Assembly (NCBI GenBank): GCA_030765605.1
Contig: JAVCCG010000119.1
Coordinates: forward strand, 62,001-126,000
DNA from: Candidatus Alcyoniella australis
GTDB taxonomy: Bacteria; Lernaellota; Lernaellaia; JAVCCG01; Alcyoniellaceae
Length of the DNA: 64,000 nt
Direction: 5' to 3'
The notes under the pieces are model-generated. The model had not been told where the DNA came from and did no database searches. It saw only the letters and a list, made by a program, of their open reading frames with translations. Position 1 is the stretch's first letter, and the number at the start of each line of letters is the position of its first letter. The translations under genes and the position numbers were made by a program. This document shows positions 1 through 7,573 of the stretch, piece after piece.

Positions 1-1088
1 TCGCCCTGGACCCCCATCTTGCGCGAGTTGTGGCAGCCCACGCCGAGAAACAGCGCGTCGAAGCTCTGCTCGCCCAGCAGGTCGTCGATGGACAGTCCCG
101 CGCCCAGGCGTTGGCCGTATTCGATAGTCGCGCCCAAGCTGCGGATGATTTCGATCTCGCGTCCGAGCACGGTTCGCGGCAGGCGGTAATCCGGGATGCC
201 CACCGCGGCCATGCCGCCGCCCTCGGGCAGCGCCTCGAACAGCGTGGCGTCGACCCCGGCCAACTGAAGGTTGTAGGCGCAGGCCAGGCCCGCGGGTCCG
301 CAGCCGATGATCGCCGCGCGTTTGCCAAGCCTGGGCCGGGGAACCATCGGCGGAGTGCGGTGACGCTTGGTCTCGTCGTCGGCCACGTAGCGCTTGAGGA
401 AGTTTATCTGGATCGGTTCGTCGACCAGCGCGCGGCGGCAGGCCGCTTCGCAGGGCCGCACGCAGACCCGGCCCACGGTGGCGGGCAGGCAGTTGCGCTC
501 GCGGATCTTTTGCAGCGATCCGGCGAAGTCCATCTCGCCGACCCGCTCGACGTAGCAGGGGATGTCCAGGTGCGCGGGGCAGGCGTCGATGCACGGCGCG
601 GTGAGCTCGGCGTGCAATTCCAGCGGTTCCACACTCTTGCCCGCTGCCAGTTCCTCGAACGCCTCGATCTGGTGCTCGAGCATTTTCAGAATCGGGATCG
701 GCACGGTCTGTCCGACCTGGCATTTGCTGGTACGGCTGACGTTGAGCGCCAAACGCCCAAGCTCGGCGATGTCCTCGCGCGTGCCCTGACCGCTGCACAG
801 CTTGAGCAGCAGGTCAAACATCAGCCGCGTGCCCACTCGGCCGGGGAAGCACTTGCCGCAGCTCGCCGTGTCCTGGCAGCGCTTGAGGTATCCGGCGGCC
901 AAGGCCACGGGGTGCAGCTGCGGGTCGAGCAGCACGTAGCCCGCCCAGCCGATAAACGCGCGCAGCTCGCCCAACGCGGGCAGTTGCATGGGAAGCTCGA
1001 TCTCAAGGGAGGCCGACCCGTCGCCCTTACCGTCGCGGTTGTCGACGAGCTGTTCTTTCCAGATGCTGAAGACTACCTGTTGTGCCAT
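1..1088 (-). CDS. FAD-dependent oxidoreductase with NuoF-like Fe-S and DPYD_II-like domains (3' end outside window)
   Basis: Reading the minus strand from the ATG at 1088 gives 362 open codons to the window edge, so the C-terminus is missing. The N-terminal ~170 residues carry TASCGKCFPGRVG and a later SKCQVG, the four-Cys pattern of the NuoF [4Fe-4S] domain. Next comes a Cys-rich domain (CIDACPAHLDIPCY, then CVRPCEAACRR) like domain II of dihydropyrimidine dehydrogenase and GltD-type proteins. After that is an FAD-binding Rossmann start, IIGCGPAGLACAYN, and the GltD-like FDALFLGVG. By family such proteins pass electrons between NAD(P)H and Fe-S partners; the partner here is unknown. The gene diverges from the exporter cluster at 1296. 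Confidence 0.85.
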   Translation of the reverse strand, partial: MAQQVVFSIWKEQLVDNRDGKGDGSASLEIELPMQLPALGELRAFIGWAGYVLLDPQLHPVALAAGYLKRCQDTASCGKCFPGRVGTRLMFDLLLKLCSGQGTREDIAELGRLALNVSRTSKCQVGQTVPIPILKMLEHQIEAFEELAAGKSVEPLELHAELTAPCIDACPAHLDIPCYVERVGEMDFAGSLQKIRERNCLPATVGRVCVRPCEAACRRALVDEPIQINFLKRYVADDETKRHRTPPMVPRPRLGKRAAIIGCGPAGLACAYNLQLAGVDATLFEALPEGGGMAAVGIPDYRLPRTVLGREIEIIRSLGATIEYGQRLGAGLSIDDLLGEQSFDALFLGVGCHNSRKMGVQG

Positions 1089-1295
1089 GGAGGTCCCGGA
1101 TAATCCTTGCCCGCAGATAGTATCCGCCGCGACCTTGCCTTAAAAGCGTGCCGGACGGCGGGTGGGTTCGGCAAGCATTATTGGCCGTAACGACTGGACT
1201 GGCAAGGGCGGAAACTCAAGTTCCAACTCCGGAATGGGGCCAGGTGGCCTGCGCCCTTGTAGCGCCTGATACAGATCGCTTATCCTAAAATCACA

Positions 1296-2156
1296 ATGCC
1301 CGGGCTGCACAGCGTAACCTGGGATGATGATTTTGTAATCCCGGCCGGAGGACAGATACAGGTGCGTTCAGTCCTCGCTGACATCCTGCAACAGCGCTAC
1401 CTGTTGTGGAGCTTTGTGAACCAGGATCTCAAGACCCGCTACGGCGGGTCGGCGGTGGGGTTCATCTGGTCGGTAGTCAATCCGCTGCTGTTGATCGTGA
1501 TCTACACCCTGATCTTTTCCTACGTGCTGGAGGTCAAGCTCGGCGTGGGCGCGGGCACGGGCAACTACGGAATTTTCCTGTTCTGCGGGATGCTGCCCTG
1601 GATCGCGATCAACGAGGCGATCACCAAGTCGAGCACCGTGATTCTCACCAGCCGCGACCTGGTCAAGCAGGTCAACTTCCCGACGATGATGCTGCCGCTG
1701 TACGTGGTGATCTCAGCGCTGCTGCACGAGCTGATCGCGATGGTGCTGTTCGTGTTCGTACTGCTGGTCGAGGGCAGTCCGCCCTCGGTGTTTATTTTGG
1801 GAATGATCACGATTTTGCCGCTACAGGTATTGCTCACCATGGGGATCTGCCTGGTGGTCAGCAGCCTCAACGTCTACTACAAGGACGTGGCGCAGCTGGT
1901 CTACGCCGCGCTGACGATCTGGTTCTTCGCAACGCCGATCGTCTTTCCGCTCGAGGTGGTGCCGGACTGGATGCAGAAGTATTTTCTGCTCAACCCGCTG
2001 ACCCATCTGGTCAACGTCTACCGCGCGGTGCTGCTCGGCGCGGGCACGCCGGACGTGAAGGCGTTTTGCTATTTCATCCTCTGGGCCATCGGGCTGTTCG
2101 GCTTCGGCGTCAACTTCTTTAACAAGACCAGCAAGGACTTCGCCGACCTGTTATGA
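1296..2156 (+). CDS. ABC-2 type permease, polysaccharide-export (Wzm/TagG) family
   Basis: 286 residues. A cytoplasmic N-terminus with the family motif QRYLLWSFVNQDLKTRY is followed by about six hydrophobic segments, the size and layout of inner-membrane permeases exporting O-antigen or teichoic-acid-like polymers. No convincing ribosome site precedes the ATG at 1296. A possible -35/-10 (TTGTAG 1257-1262, TATCCT 1281-1286) would give an almost leaderless message, and an in-frame GTG at about residue 23 is an alternative start. The stop overlaps the next ATG (ATGA), and its ATPase partner lies one gene further on. Cargo cannot be told from the sequence. Confidence 0.88.
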   Translation: MPGLHSVTWDDDFVIPAGGQIQVRSVLADILQQRYLLWSFVNQDLKTRYGGSAVGFIWSVVNPLLLIVIYTLIFSYVLEVKLGVGAGTGNYGIFLFCGMLPWIAINEAITKSSTVILTSRDLVKQVNFPTMMLPLYVVISALLHELIAMVLFVFVLLVEGSPPSVFILGMITILPLQVLLTMGICLVVSSLNVYYKDVAQLVYAALTIWFFATPIVFPLEVVPDWMQKYFLLNPLTHLVNVYRAVLLGAGTPDVKAFCYFILWAIGLFGFGVNFFNKTSKDFADLL

Positions 2157-3466
2157 GCGGCTTTGATTTGCAACGCGCCCTGGAGCGGGCACTGACGGAC
2201 CTTGAGCCGCTCACGCGCCGCGAGCCGGGCCTTCAGCGGCTGGCCCGCGAGCTGCAACGCGAGGAGCGGCCCCTTGATCAGCGCAAACGGCTGCTGCGGC
2301 TGGCCGGGATCGTCACCGACCGCGCCTACGTCGGGCCGACGATTGTGCACCTGGACGTGGTCGGCGTGTGCAACCTCAACTGCATCTACTGCCGCGATCA
2401 CTCGCCGTACCTGGTCGGCCGCGAGAGCTGGCGCTCAATGGAGATGCCGCTGGAGCGGATCAAACTCGCGGTGGAGCAGGGGATCGAGATCGGCGTGGAA
2501 CGCTTCTCCATGGCCGGGGCGGGCGAGCCGCGGATGCACTCGCGTTTCGCGCAGATCATCGAATACATGATCGAGCGCGACGTGGAGTTCGAGATCTTCA
2601 CCAACGGTACGCTGCTTAGCGAGGACGACCTGCAACTGCTCAGCCGCGCCCAACGCTTAAAACTCTACTTCTCGATCAGCGCGGCGAGCGAACGCACCTA
2701 CAAGGCGTTCCGGCCCGAGCTCGGCGGCGAACTGCTGCCGCGCATCGAGCGCGCGATCTCGCGTTTGGCGCAACTGCGCGGCGACGCCGCGGGCCCGCGC
2801 AGCGTGATCGTCCATGTGCTTTGCTCGATGAATGTTCACGAGCTGATGCAGTTCGGCGAGCAGGCCCTGCGCACCGGAGCGGACGAGCTGCAACTCAAGC
2901 TTTGCGAGTACGAGCCGTACAACCAATCGATCATGCTCGACCGCGATCAGCTTGATCGGGTGCGCGACGCTCTGCCGCAGCTCAAGGCCGAGCTGGCGGC
3001 GCACGGCGTGACCGTGCACGACAATATCGATTATCAGCTCGAACAGATCGACGCTGAGACCGGATTGTTCTCGCGCGAGCTGTACCGGCAAATCGGCTGC
3101 TACATCGGCTTTGATTTGGTGCGCGTGCGGCGCGACGGCCGGATCGCTTTCTGCTGCGGGCTGAAGTGGGTCGGCGAGCTGGAGCGCGACGGATTGGCCG
3201 CTCACTTCTTCGGTCCGCAAATGGATCGCCTGCGCCACGCGGCCAAGCGCAGCTTCGTGGGCTGCAACGCCACGTTGCCCAACGGCGATCCGCTGCTCGC
3301 CGCGGACTGCCACCGCTGCTACAACTACATCACCAACCGCCATCTGCAACGCGACCTGGAGCGCCTCGATCTGTGGGAGCCGATAGTGCGCCTGGTCCGG
3401 TCCGACGACTGCGGGTGCGTGGCGCAATCAGCAACGCAGACCGCCGTAAATCGAGGGGCCGAGTGA
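2153..3466 (+). CDS. Radical SAM protein with C-terminal Cys-rich (SPASM-like) region
   Basis: 437 residues. The [4Fe-4S]/SAM motif CNLNCIYC lies near residue 71, followed by a TIM-barrel-like stretch with GAGEPRMH and FTNGTLL. The C-terminal third has extra cysteines (IGCYIG, FCCGL, VGCNA, DCHRCYN), as in SPASM/twitch proteins that bind auxiliary clusters. The N-terminal ~60 residues are helical and charged. It sits between the permease and ATPase genes, coupled by ATGA and GTGA overlaps, so it is probably translated with the exporter. The protein at 5701 is a paralogue, sharing the pre-motif segment (AYVGPTIVHLDV versus VFIGPLTFHLDV) and the tail pattern. Substrate unknown. Confidence 0.85.
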   Translation: MSGFDLQRALERALTDLEPLTRREPGLQRLARELQREERPLDQRKRLLRLAGIVTDRAYVGPTIVHLDVVGVCNLNCIYCRDHSPYLVGRESWRSMEMPLERIKLAVEQGIEIGVERFSMAGAGEPRMHSRFAQIIEYMIERDVEFEIFTNGTLLSEDDLQLLSRAQRLKLYFSISAASERTYKAFRPELGGELLPRIERAISRLAQLRGDAAGPRSVIVHVLCSMNVHELMQFGEQALRTGADELQLKLCEYEPYNQSIMLDRDQLDRVRDALPQLKAELAAHGVTVHDNIDYQLEQIDAETGLFSRELYRQIGCYIGFDLVRVRRDGRIAFCCGLKWVGELERDGLAAHFFGPQMDRLRHAAKRSFVGCNATLPNGDPLLAADCHRCYNYITNRHLQRDLERLDLWEPIVRLVRSDDCGCVAQSATQTAVNRGAE

Positions 3467-4683
3467 TTCGCGTCGAGAAACTGATCAAGGACTACCGGGT
3501 CTACCCCGGTCCCACCGCGCGGCTGCTCGAGGCCATGCCGTTTGCGCGCAAGAAACGCCACACCCTGCGCCGCGCCCTGGACGGCGTGAGCTTCGAGGTC
3601 GGCGGCGGCGAATGTCTGGGCGTGATCGGCGCCAACGGCTCGGGCAAGAGCACGTTGCTTAAAATTCTCGCCGGCACGACCAGCCCGACAACGGGCAAGG
3701 TCGAGCTGCACGGCGCGGTGAGCTACATCCTCGATCCTACGGCCGGGTTCAATTTCGATTTCTCGGCCCACGCCAACATCTACACCAAGTGCGCGCTGCT
3801 TGGGCTGGACCGCGATCAGACGGCCGAGCTCTACGACTCGATCGTCGACTTCAGCGGGCTGCGCGATCGGATCGAGGATCCGCTACGCACCTACTCCACG
3901 GGCATGGTGCTGCGGTTGGGCTTCGCGATCGTGATCCACGTTGACTTCGACGTGTTGCTGATCGACGAGGTGCTCAGCGTGGGCGACCTGGTGTTCCAGA
4001 CCAAGTGCGTGACGATGATCCGCCAGTTCCGCAAGGCCGGTAAGACGATCGTCGTGGCCAGTCACGCCATGGGCGAGATCTCGGAGTTCTCCGACCGCGT
4101 GCTGTATTTGCGGCAGGGCCAGGTGCATCGCCTGGGCACGGCCGAGGACGTGATCCGCGAGTACACCGAGGACTACGAGCGGCGCAAGGCCACAATCGAC
4201 CTCAGCGAGTCCGAGCGTCGGCTGCTGCGCGGATCGTTCGATCCCGGCGGCACGATCCGCATGGCCCAGGTGAGCCTGCTCGACGAACAGGGCAATCCGA
4301 TCGAGGAGCTCGAACCCGGCGATCCGCTGTTGGTGCAGATTATCTGGGAGGCGGCCAAGCCGATCCACAACCCATGCTTCAGGGTCCAGGTCTACGGCGC
4401 GGCCGGACTGTTTCTCAGCGGGACCAACACCTATCGGCACGAGATCGACCTGGGCACGCTCGAGGGTCGGGGCACGGTGGTCTGCCGTTTTCCGCAATTC
4501 CCGTTTCTCGAGGGCGAGTACTTCATCAACGTCGGAATTTGGCCCGACGAGTTCCGTTCGTTCAACACGCGCAAGCCCTACGACTTGCACGAACTGATGC
4601 ACACGGTGCGCGTGCGCAGCTCACGCCGCCACGGCGGCGGCACGGTCTACGCGCCGACGAGCTGGGAGGTCAAGGACGATTGA
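3463..4683 (+). CDS. ABC transporter ATPase with Wzt-like C-terminal domain
   Basis: I place the start at the GTG at 3463 (MIRVEKLIKDYRVYPGP), which overlaps the upstream stop as GTGA; the frame is open further upstream but that part is shadow. 406 residues. Walker A is GANGSGKST, the signature region is YSTGMVLRLGFA, and Walker B is VLLIDEVLSVGD, with the switch His in VVASHAMGE. The insertion before the signature and a ~130-residue beta-rich C-terminus (from about residue 270) match Wzt/TagH ATPases whose extra domain reads the glycan being exported. It should pair with the permease at 1296. Confidence 0.88.
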   Translation: MIRVEKLIKDYRVYPGPTARLLEAMPFARKKRHTLRRALDGVSFEVGGGECLGVIGANGSGKSTLLKILAGTTSPTTGKVELHGAVSYILDPTAGFNFDFSAHANIYTKCALLGLDRDQTAELYDSIVDFSGLRDRIEDPLRTYSTGMVLRLGFAIVIHVDFDVLLIDEVLSVGDLVFQTKCVTMIRQFRKAGKTIVVASHAMGEISEFSDRVLYLRQGQVHRLGTAEDVIREYTEDYERRKATIDLSESERRLLRGSFDPGGTIRMAQVSLLDEQGNPIEELEPGDPLLVQIIWEAAKPIHNPCFRVQVYGAAGLFLSGTNTYRHEIDLGTLEGRGTVVCRFPQFPFLEGEYFINVGIWPDEFRSFNTRKPYDLHELMHTVRVRSSRRHGGGTVYAPTSWEVKDD

Positions 4684-5696
4684 GCGACGCGCGGGCGGCC
4701 AACCGCGAGCTGTCCGACCGCGAGCGCGGCGAGGGGCTTGAGGTCTACCAATCGCTGCCGCTGCAACTCCAGCTCGAGCCGACCAACCGTTGCAACCTCA
4801 ATTGCCAAAGCTGCGCGCGGCATAGTTACGACTGCGCGATGAACCGGCCGATCGATTTCTCGCCACAACTTCTGGAACGCGTGCGGCCGCTGTTCGCCAC
4901 GGCCGAACAGGTGCTGCTCGGCGGGTACGGCGAGCCGACGTTGGCCCCGCGTCTGCTCGAGATCGCCGCGGCAATCAAATCCGTGGGCGCGCATCTGAGC
5001 ATGGTGACCAACGGCACACTACTGAGTTCCAAGCTGTGCGGCTCGCTGGCCGCGCTGCCGCTGGACGAGCTGCTGCTTTCGATCGACGCGGCGCGTCCCG
5101 AGACGCTCAAACGCCTGCGCGGCGTGAGCCTCGAGCTGTTGCAGCGCAACGTCGATAGGCTCAACAAAGCGCGCGGCGAAGGGCCGCCGCGCCTGGTGCT
5201 GCAGTGCGTGCTGCAACGCGACAACGTCGAGCAGTTGCCCGAGCTGGTGGGGCTTGCGCAACGCTGGCGCGCTTCGGGCCTGCGCGCGGTGCATCAGCGG
5301 ATCTACCAGCGTGGCCAACAGCAGCGTTCGCTGTTGCTCGATCCGCAGGCCGCGGCGGGTCCGTTCGACGAGGCGCGGAAGCTGGCTGATGATTTGGGCC
5401 TCGAGCTCGAGCTGCCGCCGCTGCAAGGCCAGGCCGATTGCGTAATGCCGCTGGAGATGCTGCTGGTGCGAGCCGAGGGCACGGTGCACGGCTGCTGCTC
5501 CGCGGTGTTCAGCGGCTCGCCGTGTACTCTCGAGCTGGGTTCGGCGCTGCAAAGCGACCTGCATGAGCTGTACAACGCCGAGCCGATGCGCCGTTTCCGC
5601 GCCGCGTTTCACGGCCGCGGCGAGTTTCCCGAACCCTGTCAAGATTGCGCCTTTCGCAACGCGGACGCGCAGTCCCACTTTCGGCCGCTGGATTAG
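4680..5696 (+). CDS. Radical SAM protein (SPASM-like C-terminus)
   Basis: 338 residues if translation starts at the TTG at 4680, which overlaps the ATPase stop as TTGA; no ATG is well placed. The cluster motif CNLNCQSC is at about residue 38, followed by GGYGEPTL and VTNGTLL, standard radical SAM strands. C-terminal cysteines (GCCSAVF, SPC, CQDCAF) suggest an auxiliary cluster site. It lacks the longer N-terminus of the other two radical SAM proteins in the unit, so it is a distinct subfamily. Co-translation with an exporter ATPase suggests it modifies the exported molecule or a precursor (inference). Confidence 0.82.
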   Translation: MSDARAANRELSDRERGEGLEVYQSLPLQLQLEPTNRCNLNCQSCARHSYDCAMNRPIDFSPQLLERVRPLFATAEQVLLGGYGEPTLAPRLLEIAAAIKSVGAHLSMVTNGTLLSSKLCGSLAALPLDELLLSIDAARPETLKRLRGVSLELLQRNVDRLNKARGEGPPRLVLQCVLQRDNVEQLPELVGLAQRWRASGLRAVHQRIYQRGQQQRSLLLDPQAAAGPFDEARKLADDLGLELELPPLQGQADCVMPLEMLLVRAEGTVHGCCSAVFSGSPCTLELGSALQSDLHELYNAEPMRRFRAAFHGRGEFPEPCQDCAFRNADAQSHFRPLD

Positions 5697-5700
5697 CCTG

Positions 5701-7323
5701 ATGGACGTTCCGCGGGCGATCTTCGACGACGATGTGCAACAGCACGACCGGCTGATCAACATCCCCGGCGCATTGGCCGCGCTCGAGAGCGGCCTGCGCG
5801 ACAATCCGGCTACAAGCGCGCGGCCGTTGCTGGTGCGCGTGCATTTGCAAAATTTTTGGAAGCTGCCGCAATTGATCGAGCACGCGGCAAAGCTTTGCGG
5901 CCTGCGCCTGCCGCAACGCCCGGCGTTGCGAGTCGAGGGGCTGGACGAGCTGCCAACGGCGTTGGAGCAGCACCTGGATCTGCTGCGCAACGATCTGCGC
6001 GGCACTGCGCTGCATTTGGACGACTCGGATCACGTGCCGCGGATGGTGATCGACAACCTGGCCCAAAGTTGCCGCGCCCGGCCCGAGGAACGCACGCACC
6101 TGCTGCGGCTGCTGGGAGTGCTGGCCGACACGGTATTCATCGGCCCGCTGACCTTCCACCTGGACGTGAGCAACCTGTGCAACACCGACTGCGTGTTCTG
6201 CGGCCTGCACTCGGGCCTGCTGCGCCCCGGAGATCAACTGCTGCACGGTCGCAGGATCACGCCGGGTTGGGAGCGCGCGCGGATCTCGCGCGAGCTGTTC
6301 CACGAGCTGATCCAGGACATCGCGCTGTGCGGCGCGGGCGAGGACCTGCTGTTCACCGGCGAGGGAGAGCCGCTGACCCATCCCGAATTTCCAACGATGG
6401 TGCGCGCGGCCAAGGCGCGCGGCGCGCATTTGACGGTGTTTACCAACGGGCTGCTGCTCGACCAGAGTTTGGCGCGGCTGCTGGTGGAGCAGCGGGTCGA
6501 CTTGCTCTATTGGTCGCTCAGCGCGGCCAGCGCCCAGACGTTTGCCCGGGTGCAGCCCTCGCAGCCCGCGGGCGCGTTCGAGCGCACCGTGGGGCAGGTG
6601 CGCAAGCTTTTAGAGCTGCGGCGGAGCAGCAATGCGCCGGGTCCGCGGGTGGTGCTGGCCCACGTGCTGGTCAAGCAAAACGTGCACGAATGCCTGCGGG
6701 TGTTTGAGCTGGCCCGCGAGCTGGGGGTCGAGATCGTGCGCTATCAGCTGGCCCACAGCTGCGGCCCGGGATTCGAGTCCAACCTGATCGGGCCGCAGGA
6801 GCTGGAACTGGCGGCCGAGCAGATCCAGCGCGCCCGCGAACTGGCCCGCGATTGCGGGATCACGGTGCTCTCCAACATCGATGCTCAGCTCGCGGCGGCC
6901 GGGCGCAGCCTGGGGCAGGGCGGCTCCTCGGATCGCTGGAGCACGGAGCTGATCAGCGAGGCCGGTTGTTTGGCCGGCTGGTTCTTCTCCCGGGCGTTCA
7001 GCGACGGCAGCCTGAGTTTCTGCTGCCACGACAAGATCGTCGGCGACCTGACCTCCGAGCGTTTTTGCGATATCTGGCGCTCGCAACGCCTGCGCGAGAT
7101 CCGGCGCGCGGCGCGGCTGTTCGACCCGCAACACGATAATCCCGAGCTGGGCGCGGGCCCTGCGGGCGGTCCGCTGATCGGGCCGGACTGCGATACCTGC
7201 GGCAACTACGAGATAATCGCGCGGGCGATGCACGACCTGACCCGCTTGGGGCTGTGGCCGATCGTGCAGCGCGAGCGCGCCGAGGCGCGGCGCTTCCATC
7301 GCCTTAACTCGGATTATTCATAA
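5701..7323 (+). CDS. Radical SAM protein with long N-terminal region
   Basis: 540 residues from the ATG at 5701, four bases after the previous stop. The first ~150 residues resemble nothing I recognise (leucine- and arginine-rich, probably helical). The radical SAM motif CNTDCVFC is at about residue 160, followed by FTGEGEPLTHPEF and FTNGLLL. The C-terminus carries AGCLAGW, FCCHDK and DCDTCGNYE, aligning with the protein at 2153. The last codons and the stop lie inside an end of the dispersed repeat (7306-7384), so the natural C-terminus may have been altered by that insertion. Last gene of the exporter/radical SAM unit. Confidence 0.83.
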   Translation: MDVPRAIFDDDVQQHDRLINIPGALAALESGLRDNPATSARPLLVRVHLQNFWKLPQLIEHAAKLCGLRLPQRPALRVEGLDELPTALEQHLDLLRNDLRGTALHLDDSDHVPRMVIDNLAQSCRARPEERTHLLRLLGVLADTVFIGPLTFHLDVSNLCNTDCVFCGLHSGLLRPGDQLLHGRRITPGWERARISRELFHELIQDIALCGAGEDLLFTGEGEPLTHPEFPTMVRAAKARGAHLTVFTNGLLLDQSLARLLVEQRVDLLYWSLSAASAQTFARVQPSQPAGAFERTVGQVRKLLELRRSSNAPGPRVVLAHVLVKQNVHECLRVFELARELGVEIVRYQLAHSCGPGFESNLIGPQELELAAEQIQRARELARDCGITVLSNIDAQLAAAGRSLGQGGSSDRWSTELISEAGCLAGWFFSRAFSDGSLSFCCHDKIVGDLTSERFCDIWRSQRLREIRRAARLFDPQHDNPELGAGPAGGPLIGPDCDTCGNYEIIARAMHDLTRLGLWPIVQRERAEARRFHRLNSDYS

Positions 7324-7384
7324 GCGTTCTACTGCGGCGCACAATTCGCTTGCCGCGGCCCAAGCTCGATCAATAATGCAGGTT
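7306..7384 (-). repeat. Internally deleted copy of the ~181-bp inverted-repeat element
   Basis: The segment GGATTATTCAT followed by TTCTACTGCGGCGCACAA matches the reverse complement of the element at 11844-12024 closely, and about 40 bases later AATAATGCAGGTT resembles the opposite terminus. The middle ~100 bases are missing. It contains the end of the radical SAM gene and lies just upstream of the tRNA-Val promoter. Confidence 0.6.
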
Positions 7385-7392
7385 AGGCAGGC

Positions 7393-7421
7393 TTGACACG
7401 CGATTGCGCTTCCACTAGATT
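7393..7421 (+). promoter_or_regulatory. Sigma-70 promoter of tRNA-Val
   Basis: TTGACA (7393-7398), a 17-base spacer and TAGATT (7416-7421), ending 17 bases before the mature tRNA. Confidence 0.65.
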
Positions 7422-7438
7422 TCTCCGGCACTGACTGT

Positions 7439-7513
7439 AGGCTCGTAGCTCAGTGGGAGAGCACTTCCTTGACGCGGAAGGGGTCGTCGGTTCAATCCCG
7501 ACCGAGCCTACCA
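7439..7513 (+). tRNA. tRNA-Val (anticodon GAC)
   Basis: Cloverleaf with acceptor arms AGGCTCG/CGAGCCT, D arm GCTC-GAGC, anticodon stem CTTCC/GGAAG with loop TTGACGC (anticodon GAC at 7471-7473), T arm GTCGG-TTCAATC-CCGAC, discriminator A and encoded CCA. It reads GUC and GUU valine codons. Confidence 0.95.
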
Positions 7514-7573
7514 TTTGTTTGTAGGCGGTGTTGCGGGTAAATCCGAGCGCTGCTTGTTATAAAAAGAAGAGGT

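Noticed and set aside
30-1103. A 357-codon open frame on the plus strand
   Set aside because: Antisense shadow: the minus strand encodes a protein with clear NuoF, DPYD_II and FAD motifs over the same span.
7514-7573. T-box or attenuator before thrS
   Set aside because: Only 60 bases separate the tRNA from the ATG; no specifier stem or antiterminator is visible.
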